Source: an uncultured Porphyromonadaceae bacterium (GTDB lineage: Bacteria > Bacteroidota > Bacteroidia > Bacteroidales > Muribaculaceae). From it: a stretch of DNA of 44,396 nt. The notes beneath the pieces are model-generated. The model saw only the letters and a list, made by a program, of their open reading frames with translations, was not told the DNA's origin and did not search any database. Both the position numbers and the translations under genes were made by a program. The DNA lies in NCBI GenBank assembly GCA_900541865.1, contig UQLO01000026.1, forward strand, positions 1-44,396, given 5' to 3'. Positions 15,486-23,372 of this stretch are shown in pieces (position 1 is the stretch's first letter; each line of letters opens with the position of its first letter).

Positions 15486-17219
15486 TCAGTCGGCGGGCAG
15501 CGGGGCTATCTCGCGGGTGAGCGAGCGCGGCCGAGGTTCTATTACGGGCACGGGCCGCCCTTCCATCAGCAGCTCCATCTGCTCGGGAACGATGAAGATG
15601 TCGTCCTTGGAGCGTGGCCGTATGCCTTCGAACCATTTGAACTTGGGCAGGTAGTAGTTCGACGGCTTGGCCAGGAAAAGCGGGGTAGCCGTGCCGGTGG
15701 TCTGGGGCCACATTTTTATGCGTTCGGTGGTGCGTCCCCGAAACCAGCCTTCGAGGTAGCTGCTTTCGGCGTTCACCATTTTGTTGATGGTTGAGTCGGC
15801 CTCTTCGGGGTACATTATAATCTCGACATTGCCGTTGACGTTCAGGCGCCTGAGCTCCCCGCCTTCAAAGTAGGCTATCATCTCCTTGCCGGCGAGTTGG
15901 TCGTAGTGGTCGCCCTCGAGGTGCTGGGCGGTGAAGGCTCCTTCGGGAATGGTGGCCCGCTCTATGGTGGAGTCGTTGAGTTTGAGTTCTATGGTTTTAC
16001 CGAAAATCTGACGGTCTTCGCTCCACACCACGGGGTTGATATACATGCTCAAGGTGGTGTCGGCGCGTTCGAAGCGCATTGAGTCGCATATGCCCTGCAT
16101 GTCGCGTCGCCAAAAGCGCACACGGGGAAAGGCCACGGCGACCTGCGAAGTGTCGACGCGCTGGGAGGCGGCGATGCCCCTGAGAGTGTCTTCTTCGACG
16201 TCGATGGTGTCGAAGCGGCGGAAGCTCTGGATATATCGGCTGTGGAGGTAGAGGGTGTCCGGACCGGAGTATTCGACGAGCAAGGCCCGGCCTGTTACGA
16301 ACGAGCTGTCGGCGGCCTGGTCATAGTAGCCGTAGTTGCCGCGTATTTCGCTTTTGTGGGCGGAGTCGGTGAGCACCATGTTGCCGAATGCTTCGGCGTA
16401 GGCGGCGTTGCGGTCGTAGTAGATGGAGTCGGCGGTGAGAGTCTGGCCCTGCGGAGTGACCACCAAGGAGCGGTCGAAGAGCGATGAGAAGTTGCTGTCG
16501 GTGTCGTAGACGCCAAGCGAGGTGTAGATTGTGCCGCGGGCGTTGACTATGGTGCTTGGCGAGTGGAGTTCGGCGATGTGGGTGGCTGTGTTGTAGTAGA
16601 GGGTGTCGGAATAGATGTTGAGGGTGTCGGTGCTGTTTCGCGAGTAGAGGTGTACGTCGGTGTAGAAGTTGGCTTCCTTGGTGGGCGGAGCATACTCGCC
16701 TTTGAGCGACGTCAGGGTGTTCTGCGGGTCGGAAAGTGTTCCTCCTACTTCGTAGTATCCCAGCTCCATGGCCAGGTCGTAGACGAACACATCGGTTTTG
16801 AGAGTAACATCCCGGTTTCGGAGCACAACCTTTCGGCCGGGGTCGGCGTAGAGCACGGCCACCTCGGAGGGCCCGTCGTAGTTGAGCTCGTCGGCATTGA
16901 CTTCGAGGGTGTCGCCCTGGGTCATGGAGACGTTTCCGAAGGCGTCCATCGATTCGGTTTCGGCGACGTAGTGCGCGCTGTCGCAGCGCATTGTCATCGG
17001 ACCCTTTGTGAAGACCACATTGCCGACAAGAATCATGAACGAGTCGCCGGCGGCTTTCTTGAGGATGTCGGCTCGCTCGAGGAAAACTCGGTTTCCGGAG
17101 CTGCGGTCAGCGGTGGGGATTGCAGGACGAATCTCCGGCCGGGTACGCTCTATCGGCGCCGACACCAAAACGGGGAGGGCGAGCAAAGCAAGAAAAACGA
17201 GCAGCGGGAAACGTCGCAC
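15486..17219 (-). CDS. OstA-like (LptA/LptD N-domain) organic solvent tolerance protein
   Basis: A 577-residue exported protein with signal sequence (about 1-20, LLVFLALLALPVLVSA), then repeated beta-jelly-roll segments of the OstA type, seen as recurring 'ADILKKAAGDSFMILVGNVVFTKG'-like and 'ADSIYYDRNAAYAEAFGNM'-like strands. In Bacteroidota this long OstA form is thought to work in lipopolysaccharide export across the periplasm. The only start is GTG at 17219, since an in-frame stop lies two codons upstream. It is 34 bases downstream of the SurA-like gene, and this foldase/OstA pairing fits outer-membrane assembly. Confidence 0.85.
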   Translation of the reverse strand: MRRFPLLVFLALLALPVLVSAPIERTRPEIRPAIPTADRSSGNRVFLERADILKKAAGDSFMILVGNVVFTKGPMTMRCDSAHYVAETESMDAFGNVSMTQGDTLEVNADELNYDGPSEVAVLYADPGRKVVLRNRDVTLKTDVFVYDLAMELGYYEVGGTLSDPQNTLTSLKGEYAPPTKEANFYTDVHLYSRNSTDTLNIYSDTLYYNTATHIAELHSPSTIVNARGTIYTSLGVYDTDSNFSSLFDRSLVVTPQGQTLTADSIYYDRNAAYAEAFGNMVLTDSAHKSEIRGNYGYYDQAADSSFVTGRALLVEYSGPDTLYLHSRYIQSFRRFDTIDVEEDTLRGIAASQRVDTSQVAVAFPRVRFWRRDMQGICDSMRFERADTTLSMYINPVVWSEDRQIFGKTIELKLNDSTIERATIPEGAFTAQHLEGDHYDQLAGKEMIAYFEGGELRRLNVNGNVEIIMYPEEADSTINKMVNAESSYLEGWFRGRTTERIKMWPQTTGTATPLFLAKPSNYYLPKFKWFEGIRPRSKDDIFIVPEQMELLMEGRPVPVIEPRPRSLTREIAPLPAD

Positions 17220-17253
17220 TACTTATCGGGGCGTTGCAGGTTCGGCAGAGGTT

Positions 17254-18618
17254 TCAACGGCTTTTTATCCAGCCGCTGTGCTGAAATTCGCAGCCTCGCC
17301 AACCATCCTCGATGCGGACGTAGGTCTCGGCTATCTTTCGCTCGAGCCAACGGTTGACTATTTTTTGGCTTTCGGCTTCTTCGTACATGTCTTTGAGAAG
17401 CTGATAGTCGTCGGCGAGATTGGCCTGGTGGGCGTCGATGCGGTTTGTGAGCTTCACCATAGCCACAATCTCGCGGTCGCGCTTGGGATCGCGCATGATG
17501 AAGGGTTGCGAAATTTCGCCGGGCTGCAGAGAGGCTACCGCGCGGGCTACTTCCTGTGGCAACTGGCTCATTTCGAACTTGGTGGTGCCTGTCTCCTGGT
17601 TGACCATCACTCCTCGGCTCATGCGGGTGTCTTTGTCCTGGCTGACAAGGCGGGTGGCATCCTCGAAGGTAAGAAGGCTACGCTCGGTGATGTCGGCGCG
17701 CACGGTGTCGAGGCGGTTGATGGCGGCGGTGAGGTCGCGGTCGGAAACGTGCGGGCGCAGCAGAATGTGGCGCGTGTTGATGCGGTCGCCGCGCTTTTCA
17801 ATCAGCTGGATGATGTGGAAGCCATACTCTGTCTCAACGATTTTGGATACCTTGTTGGGATCGTTGAGGTTGAAGGCCACGGCGGCAAATTCGGGCACGA
17901 GCTGTCCTCGACCCATGAAGCCGAGCTCGCCTCCTCGCACGCCGGAGGCATTGTCCTCGGAGTAAAGGATAGCAAGTGTGGAAAAATCGGCCTCTCCGCG
18001 GTTGACTCGATCGGCATAGTCGCGAAGGCGGCTTTTGACGTCCTCTATCTCCTGGCGGGGGATGGTGGGGTTGATGGTCATGATCTGCACCTCAACCTGC
18101 AGGGGCACATAGGGCACGCTGTCGGCCGGAAGGGCATCGTAGAAGCGACGCACGTCGGAGGGTGTCACCTTGAGGTTCTTGACAAGACTCGAACGGACTT
18201 GCTGCACGCGGGCACGGTTGCGCATATTGGTGGCATAGTAGTCGCGTATTTCGGGGAAGGGCTTGCGGAAGTACTGCTCGACCTTTTCGCGGGAGCCGAG
18301 GTTGGTAATGAGGAAGTTCATCTGGGCATCGGTCTGCATCTGCACCATCGACTCCTGCACTTCGACGGTGTCGAGGTCGGCCTGATGGAGGAAGAGGCGC
18401 TCAATGGCGAGCTGCTCCGGGATTACGCAGTAGGGGTCGCCCGAGATGGGGGTGCGATCGTTCTGCATGTCGGCGTAGGCCTGCTCTATTTCCGAGCGGT
18501 AGATGGGCTCGTCGCCTATCATCCAGGCTACTTCCTCTATGACGTTCGACGGAGTGGCCGCGGCGGCGGCAAGGGTGATGCCCAGCGAGAGGATGCTTAC
18601 TATTGCTTTGATGTTCAT
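17254..18618 (-). CDS. SurA-like periplasmic peptidyl-prolyl isomerase
   Basis: A 454-residue protein with signal peptide (1-20), a SurA N-terminal helical domain (about 25-165) and two parvulin repeats. The first includes LSEDNASG-like 'YSEDNASGVRGGELGFMGRGQLVPEF' signature residues near 230-255; the second begins at INTRHILLRP. This is the organisation of SurA, which helps outer-membrane proteins fold. An ATG three codons upstream (18627) is equally possible; I prefer 18618 for the compact signal peptide. It is the first gene of a pair with the OstA-like gene and has its own promoter box at 18659-18666. Confidence 0.88.
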   Translation of the reverse strand: MNIKAIVSILSLGITLAAAAATPSNVIEEVAWMIGDEPIYRSEIEQAYADMQNDRTPISGDPYCVIPEQLAIERLFLHQADLDTVEVQESMVQMQTDAQMNFLITNLGSREKVEQYFRKPFPEIRDYYATNMRNRARVQQVRSSLVKNLKVTPSDVRRFYDALPADSVPYVPLQVEVQIMTINPTIPRQEIEDVKSRLRDYADRVNRGEADFSTLAILYSEDNASGVRGGELGFMGRGQLVPEFAAVAFNLNDPNKVSKIVETEYGFHIIQLIEKRGDRINTRHILLRPHVSDRDLTAAINRLDTVRADITERSLLTFEDATRLVSQDKDTRMSRGVMVNQETGTTKFEMSQLPQEVARAVASLQPGEISQPFIMRDPKRDREIVAMVKLTNRIDAHQANLADDYQLLKDMYEEAESQKIVNRWLERKIAETYVRIEDGWRGCEFQHSGWIKSR

Positions 18619-18658
18619 TGTTAGCATTTAATGATGAGGCTGCCCGCGGCAGCTTCTG

Positions 18659-18666
18659 CAAAGTTA
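18659..18666 (-). promoter_or_regulatory. -7 box of the SurA-OstA promoter
   Basis: TAACTTTG on the minus strand, 40 bases from the chosen ATG. Confidence 0.65.
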
Positions 18667-18792
18667 CTTCTTTTTTTCCACCTGCGCGCGCTCCGGAGTC
18701 GTCTTTAGCCGTTTATTAATCTTTTTTATGAATGAAAGGACCAACTTTGGGTTGCAGCCGAATGTTTTAACTGAAACCAAAATTCAACTCTT

Positions 18793-19173
18793 ATGAATGT
18801 AGATCCCAACGAAGCCGCCAAGATTGCGGCTCAGGTCAGCGAAAACGCTGCCAAAGTTTCGGCAGATGCCGCAAGCATCGCCGCTCAGGACGAATCTCAG
18901 GCGCTGAAGGACAAGATTTCTTCCGGGGCCTCCGAGGCTGTCAATAGTATTAAGGATAAGGCTGCCGATGTGGTCGGCAACATCAAGGATAAGATAGCCG
19001 CTCAGCAGGCCGACCCCAATTCGACTCTGAATCAGGTCAAGGAAGGTGCTGCCGGCGTGGGCGACCGAATCAAGGAAGTGGCCGGCAACGTGGCAGACAA
19101 GGGTGCCGACCTACTCGACGATCTCGCCGACAAGGTACACGACCTGGCAGGACGTCTTGGCCACAAGGACTGA
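18793..19173 (+). CDS. Small Ala/Lys/Asp-rich LEA-like helical protein
   Basis: A 126-residue protein without signal peptide or membrane segment, made almost entirely of Ala, Lys, Asp, Val and Gly in amphipathic 11-residue-like repeats (IKDKAADVVGNIKDKIA, VGDRIKEVAGNVADKGADLL). There is no Cys or Trp. The composition resembles late-embryogenesis-abundant or CsbD/YtxH-type stress proteins, but I cannot assign a family. ATG 18793 lies downstream of a promoter-like CAACTTTG (18742-18749, one mismatch). It is monocistronic, with a terminator at 19199-19230. Confidence 0.75.
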   Translation: MNVDPNEAAKIAAQVSENAAKVSADAASIAAQDESQALKDKISSGASEAVNSIKDKAADVVGNIKDKIAAQQADPNSTLNQVKEGAAGVGDRIKEVAGNVADKGADLLDDLADKVHDLAGRLGHKD

Positions 19174-19198
19174 CCAATCTACCGCACAACATATATCG

Positions 19199-19230
19199 GC
19201 GGGGCGCTCGCGGCGCTCCGCTTTTATTTT
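19199..19230 (+). terminator. Terminator after the LEA-like gene
   Basis: GCGGGGCGC (19199-19207) pairs with GCGCTCCGC (19213-19221), including one G-T wobble, followed by TTTTATTTT. It overlaps the end of the convergent nitroreductase-like gene. Confidence 0.7.
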
Positions 19231-19955
19231 GCGCTGTAGCTGACAATATAGCGGGCTTTGGGGAAACCGGGAGCGTCCGCTTCGTTCATCCACTCTCCGG
19301 CCGGTGCGCCCAGCTCGAAGTGGCTCAAGGCAATACCCATGTCGAGTTCGCCCATGAGGTCGGCCGAGGCGGTGTAGAAGCGGACTATACGGCCTCGCTG
19401 CACTGCTCGCCAGGGCTGACGGTTGAGAGCCGAAGGCGCAAGTCTCACCAGTTGCAGAGCCGCCTCGAAGGCGCTCCCCTGCTCTGTTTCGAAGAGTTTG
19501 GCGAAGGGGGCGCGGGTTGTGCTTCGGGCCAGCGCGGAGGTGAGGCGGCTCAGAAGATGAGCTTTCGGCGCCGGGACGCCTACTGCTATGAGCGCTGCAA
19601 GTTTTTTGGGGCCGGGGACGTTATGGAATGTTGACCCCAGCCAACAGGTGCCGTAGCCTTTGGAGGTAAGCCACAGCACAATGAGTTCTGCCCGGGCTGC
19701 ATTTCGTCGTGTTTCGGTGGCATCGGAGCCGGTCGGAACGGCGATGAAGCAAGCCGCATTCCTGACCACCCCGTAGGTGCCGAAGGCTTCCTCGCGACCG
19801 GTCAGCAAGGGCAGCGAAACGAGCTTTTCGAGCATACTCCGATCGTCGTCGGCAAGAGGCGCGCCCGTGAAGGTGCGCACCGACCGTCGCTTACCGACGG
19901 CTTGGACAAGGGCTTGACGGCCGATGCCCGCTGTGTGGATAAATTCTTCTACCAT
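19224..19955 (-). CDS. Nitroreductase-family protein
   Basis: A 243-residue protein of the FMN-dependent nitroreductase fold, probably with two half-domains. RRSVRTF near residue 23 is the usual FMN phosphate-binding start; LTSKGYGTCWLGSTF and LAPSALNRQPWRAV are the later characteristic segments. These enzymes reduce nitro compounds, quinones or flavins with NAD(P)H; the substrate here is unknown. The start at 19955 removes a poorly conserved upstream extension that would cross the promoter. The gene diverges from the TonB receptor gene, with a perfect palindrome (20010-20031) upstream. Confidence 0.82.
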   Translation of the reverse strand: MVEEFIHTAGIGRQALVQAVGKRRSVRTFTGAPLADDDRSMLEKLVSLPLLTGREEAFGTYGVVRNAACFIAVPTGSDATETRRNAARAELIVLWLTSKGYGTCWLGSTFHNVPGPKKLAALIAVGVPAPKAHLLSRLTSALARSTTRAPFAKLFETEQGSAFEAALQLVRLAPSALNRQPWRAVQRGRIVRFYTASADLMGELDMGIALSHFELGAPAGEWMNEADAPGFPKARYIVSYSAK

Positions 19956-20000
19956 ACCACAAAAATAGTCATTATCCGCCGTTCGGATAGCAGCATAGAA

Positions 20001-20031
20001 CAAAATTTCGGTAATTCGGGTAAGAATTACC
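20001..20031 (-). promoter_or_regulatory. Promoter with palindromic operator-like site
   Basis: The minus strand has AAATTTTG (20001-20008, one mismatch to TAnnTTTG). Immediately upstream lies GGTAATTC-GGGTAA-GAATTACC (20010-20031), a perfect 8-base inverted repeat occupying the spacer between -7 and -33. That is where a repressor would block transcription; the regulator is not identified. Confidence 0.5.
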
Positions 20032-20087
20032 CCCAAATTGGTTGGCATACGCCCCTACCACGGACAAATTAAATGGCAAATAATTAG

Positions 20088-20095
20088 TAACTTTG
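20088..20095 (+). promoter_or_regulatory. -7 box of the TonB receptor promoter
   Basis: TAACTTTG is a perfect consensus, 22 bases before the ATG at 20118. Confidence 0.7.
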
Positions 20096-20117
20096 CAGCG
20101 CAATCAAGAAAAGACAA

Positions 20118-21974
20118 ATGACAGCAAAACATATCTTCGCCGCCGCCATACTATCGACCTCCCCATTGGCGCTGTGTGCGCAACTGGCTCCGGACAGCCT
20201 GCCGGCCGAACAGCTTGCCGAGATTGTCGTGACGGGCTCCAACAGCGCCGTCGACGGGCGCCTGCTGCCCTACACTGTCTCGGTGATTTCGCCGTCGGAG
20301 ATCGAGGGCGCCCCCTCGAACCGCGTGTTGGATATTCTCAGCGGCCGCGTGCCGAGTTTTTTCGTCACTCAGCGCAATATTCTTGGCTATGGCGTCAGCA
20401 ATGGCGGAGCCGGCCACATCAAGCTGCGCGGTGTGGGCGGCGACCGAGCAAGCGGAGTGCTGATGATGGTCGACGGTCAGCCTCAGTTTGCCGGCATCTA
20501 CTCGCATCATATCGGCGACTTCTACACCAGTCGCAATATAGAGCGCGTCGAAGTGCTCCGCGGTCCCGGTTCGGTGCTGTATGGCTCCAACGCTATGGCC
20601 GGTGTGGTCAATGTTGTCACCCGGGGCGTACATTCAGAAGGCTTTCACGGCTCTTTGAGCGCCGAGTACGGCTGGCGCAACACACTTATTTCTTCGGCCT
20701 CGGCCACCTGGCGGCGCGGCAAGGCATGGGCGATGGCTTCGGTCGGCTACGACCGCACCGACGGCACGGTACGCCGCTTCGACTTCAGCCAGATTACGGC
20801 ATATGCCAAGGCCGGCTACGACTTCAGCAGCCATTGGAAGGCTTACGCCGATTATACCATCGTGAAGTTCGACGACCGCGACCCGATCTATCCTACGCTG
20901 TCGGACCCGGCAAGTACGGAGGTCTATCGGCAGGACATAATCCGCGGCGAGGCATCCGCTGTGGTGAGCAACCACTACGGCACCACCAACGGCACGGCCC
21001 GCGTTTACTATAGTTATGGGAACCACTATATCGACGACCCTCGCCACTTCCACAGCACCGACGACCGCCTTGGTCTGCTCGTCTATCAGAACTTTTCGCC
21101 TTGGCGCTATGCCTCGGCCACGGCAGGCTTTGATTTCGCCCGATATACAGGCCGCATCCCCATGAGCGGCGGCCGTCCTCACCAGCCGGGAGCAATGGCA
21201 ACCCTCGACCGCAAGGCCATTATTGAGTATTCGCCTTATCTCACCCTGAGCCAGCAGGCCGGTATTCTGACTGTGAGTGCCGGCGTGCGGGGCGCCTTCA
21301 GCAATACGTTCGGCGCTCGCGCTATTCCCCAGGGCGGCGTGGCGCTCAATCTCCCCAAGGGCTTCAATCTCAAAGCATCGGCGGCCATGGGCTACCGCAA
21401 TCCTTCCTTCCGCGAGCTCTACCTCTATAAATTCGCCAACCCCGACCTCAAACCGGAGCGGATGATGAACTACGAAGTGAGCCTGAGCAAAAACTTCGGC
21501 CACGAAGTTTCCGCCTCGCTTACCGCTTACTACATCCGTGGCTTCGATATGATACAGCAGACCGCCGTTAAAAACGAGAATACGGGTCGTTTCATCAACA
21601 AAGGCCTGGAGGCTACCGTCGACTGGCGCCCCGCCGAGCGGCTGCGAGCATGGGCCAGCTACAGCTTTCTTCACTCTTCGCTGGCAGCCCTCACCGGAGC
21701 GCCCCGCCACCAGTATTTCGTCGGAGCGCAATGGAGGCCACTGAGTGCGCTGACACTCGACGCTTCTGTCAACGGCGCCTCCAGGCTTTTTGTTGACGAA
21801 TCTATGCCGTTTCAGAGTTTCGCTGTGCTGAATTTCAAGGCAAGCTGGCGCCCGACGAAGATACTCGAGCTCTCCGTGCGGGCCGACAATGTAACCGATG
21901 CCCGCTATACCATCAACAAGGGCTACCCGATGCCGGGGTTTGCTCTTTTTGGAGGCTTTAACATAAACATCTGA
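20118..21974 (+). CDS. TonB-dependent outer-membrane receptor
   Basis: A 618-residue beta-barrel transporter with signal peptide (1-21, ending ALCAQ), a TonB-box-like EIVVTG (about 35-40), a plug domain with VDGQPQFAG, IERVEVLRGPGSVLYGSNAMAGVVNVVT (about 130-170) and a 22-strand barrel ending GFALFGGFNINI. It lacks the carboxypeptidase-like N-terminal domain of SusC, so it belongs to the BtuB/siderophore-receptor type. The ligand is unknown: candidates are iron chelates, haem or corrinoids. No riboswitch fits into the 69-base upstream region. A DUF362 lipoprotein gene follows after 21 bases. Confidence 0.93.
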   Translation: MTAKHIFAAAILSTSPLALCAQLAPDSLPAEQLAEIVVTGSNSAVDGRLLPYTVSVISPSEIEGAPSNRVLDILSGRVPSFFVTQRNILGYGVSNGGAGHIKLRGVGGDRASGVLMMVDGQPQFAGIYSHHIGDFYTSRNIERVEVLRGPGSVLYGSNAMAGVVNVVTRGVHSEGFHGSLSAEYGWRNTLISSASATWRRGKAWAMASVGYDRTDGTVRRFDFSQITAYAKAGYDFSSHWKAYADYTIVKFDDRDPIYPTLSDPASTEVYRQDIIRGEASAVVSNHYGTTNGTARVYYSYGNHYIDDPRHFHSTDDRLGLLVYQNFSPWRYASATAGFDFARYTGRIPMSGGRPHQPGAMATLDRKAIIEYSPYLTLSQQAGILTVSAGVRGAFSNTFGARAIPQGGVALNLPKGFNLKASAAMGYRNPSFRELYLYKFANPDLKPERMMNYEVSLSKNFGHEVSASLTAYYIRGFDMIQQTAVKNENTGRFINKGLEATVDWRPAERLRAWASYSFLHSSLAALTGAPRHQYFVGAQWRPLSALTLDASVNGASRLFVDESMPFQSFAVLNFKASWRPTKILELSVRADNVTDARYTINKGYPMPGFALFGGFNINI

Positions 21975-21995
21975 CAATTAAATCATAAACCAATC

Positions 21996-22982
21996 ATGAA
22001 ACGTTTTCTCCTTCCCTTAGCAGCCCTATTGGCTCTGGCATCCTGCTCCGGAAAAGGCGCGCAGGCTGCCGCCGAAACTGCCGAAGCTGCCGAAGATTCC
22101 ATTCCGGTGGTGTATTTCACCTCCGAAATCACTCCGGAGAGTCTTCTGCGCATCTATCAGGCTCTTGGAGCCGACACCGACGGCAAAAAAGTGGCCGTGA
22201 AGATTTCTACGGGCGAGTCCGAGAAGTCCAATCAGCTGGCTCCCGAGCTTATCGCACCGCTGGTGAGTGCTGTCAACGGCACTATCGTGGAGTGCAACAC
22301 AGCCTACGAGGGTAACCGCCGCCACACCGCCGAGCATCTTCAGACCGTAGAGCGCCACGGCTATACAGCCATCGCACCGGTCGACATCATGGATGCCGAA
22401 GGCGACACCACTATAGCCATCCCCGGCGGCAAGCACATTCAGACCGACATCGTAGGCAACCACATCTCCGACTACGACTTCATGCTGGTGCTCTCCCATT
22501 TCAAGGGCCATCAGATGGGCGGCTTCGGCGGAGCGCTGAAGAATCTCTCAATCGGTGTGGCTTCCTCCAACGGCAAAGCTTGGATCCACAGCGCAGGTAC
22601 CTGCGCCGACGCCGACTCTATCTGGGGCCATATCGCCGAGCAGGACGATTTCATCGAGGCTATGGCCGACGCCGCCCATGGCGTAGTCGCTTACTACGGC
22701 CCCGGCAACACGGCCTATGTGAACGTGGCCAACAACCTCAGCGTCGACTGCGACTGCAACGGCAACCCCGCCACTCCCGAAATGGCCGACCTCGGAATCT
22801 TCGCATCGCTCGACCCCGTAGCTGTCGACCAAGCTGCGGTGGATATGGTCTTCGCTGCCGATTCTACCAGCGGTAATGCCTCTCTTGTAGAGCGCATCAA
22901 CTCCCGCCACGGCATCAAGATACTTCCCGCCGCCGAAGAACTCGGCACCGGCTCCCGCCGCTATCGCCTTGTGAGGCTGTAA
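21996..22982 (+). CDS. DUF362 domain lipoprotein
   Basis: A 328-residue protein with a lipobox (LALASC, Cys17), hence a lipoprotein of the cell envelope. The rest matches DUF362: VKISTGESEKSN, VDIMDAEG, the signature SHFKGHQMGGFGGALKNLSIG (about 169-189), and CDCNGNPATPEMADLGIFAS with two Cys, then DPVAVDQAAVD. Many DUF362 proteins are cytoplasmic and ferredoxin-linked; this one is exported and has no 4Fe-4S cluster motif. Its place directly after a TonB receptor suggests handling the imported ligand, but this is inference. Confidence 0.85.
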   Translation: MKRFLLPLAALLALASCSGKGAQAAAETAEAAEDSIPVVYFTSEITPESLLRIYQALGADTDGKKVAVKISTGESEKSNQLAPELIAPLVSAVNGTIVECNTAYEGNRRHTAEHLQTVERHGYTAIAPVDIMDAEGDTTIAIPGGKHIQTDIVGNHISDYDFMLVLSHFKGHQMGGFGGALKNLSIGVASSNGKAWIHSAGTCADADSIWGHIAEQDDFIEAMADAAHGVVAYYGPGNTAYVNVANNLSVDCDCNGNPATPEMADLGIFASLDPVAVDQAAVDMVFAADSTSGNASLVERINSRHGIKILPAAEELGTGSRRYRLVRL

Positions 22983-23005
22983 TTTCCTCTGATGCAATAA
23001 CTCAA

Positions 23006-23056
23006 AAGGGCGTTTTTCGCGTCGGTTTCCTCAGAACCGTTGCGAAAAGCGCCCTT
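23006..23056. terminator. Bidirectional terminator hairpin
   Basis: AAGGGCGTTTTTCGC (23006-23020) pairs with GCGAAAAGCGCCCTT (23042-23056), with one mismatch in 15, and an inner CGGTT/AACCG stem. It lies between the DUF362 gene (+) and the small gene at 23075 (-) and can serve both. Confidence 0.75.
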
Positions 23057-23074
23057 GGTATGTGCGGGTTGTGG

Positions 23075-23332
23075 TTATTGCTCGCGGTTGCGGAAGAGGT
23101 CCGCAAGCCCGCAAGTTGTTTCCCAGCAACATTCGTCGGGACAAAACTGGAAGCGTGCAATCAATTCTTTTACCTCACGAACTATCTCATCCCGCTGCGC
23201 AGAAGGCATATCTGTGTCGGAAGCAACGCCATACGCCACTTTTTCAACTATATCCGCGGCCTCAGAGTATGCCTCCACCCTGTATGCATTGTCTGCAATA
23301 CGCAGATACTCTTTTGCGTCTTTGTATGTCAT
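23075..23332 (-). CDS. Small hypothetical protein
   Basis: An 85-residue soluble, mostly helical protein (MTYKDAKEYLRIADNAYRVE...), acidic, with a Cys-rich C-terminal part: FCPDECCWETTCGL contains four Cys. No family recognised. Support for being real is moderate: a good ATG, plausible composition, a position 40 bases after the glycosyltransferase gene, and a terminator hairpin 19 bases after its stop. Confidence 0.6.
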   Translation of the reverse strand: MTYKDAKEYLRIADNAYRVEAYSEAADIVEKVAYGVASDTDMPSAQRDEIVREVKELIARFQFCPDECCWETTCGLADLFRNREQ

Positions 23333-23372
23333 ATTCTGATGGTATTTGATTTAGGATGAGCCGACTAACACA

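Noticed and set aside
20041..20117. Cobalamin riboswitch before the TonB receptor
   Set aside because: The predicted leader is only about 16-20 bases from the promoter box to the ATG, far too short for that riboswitch.
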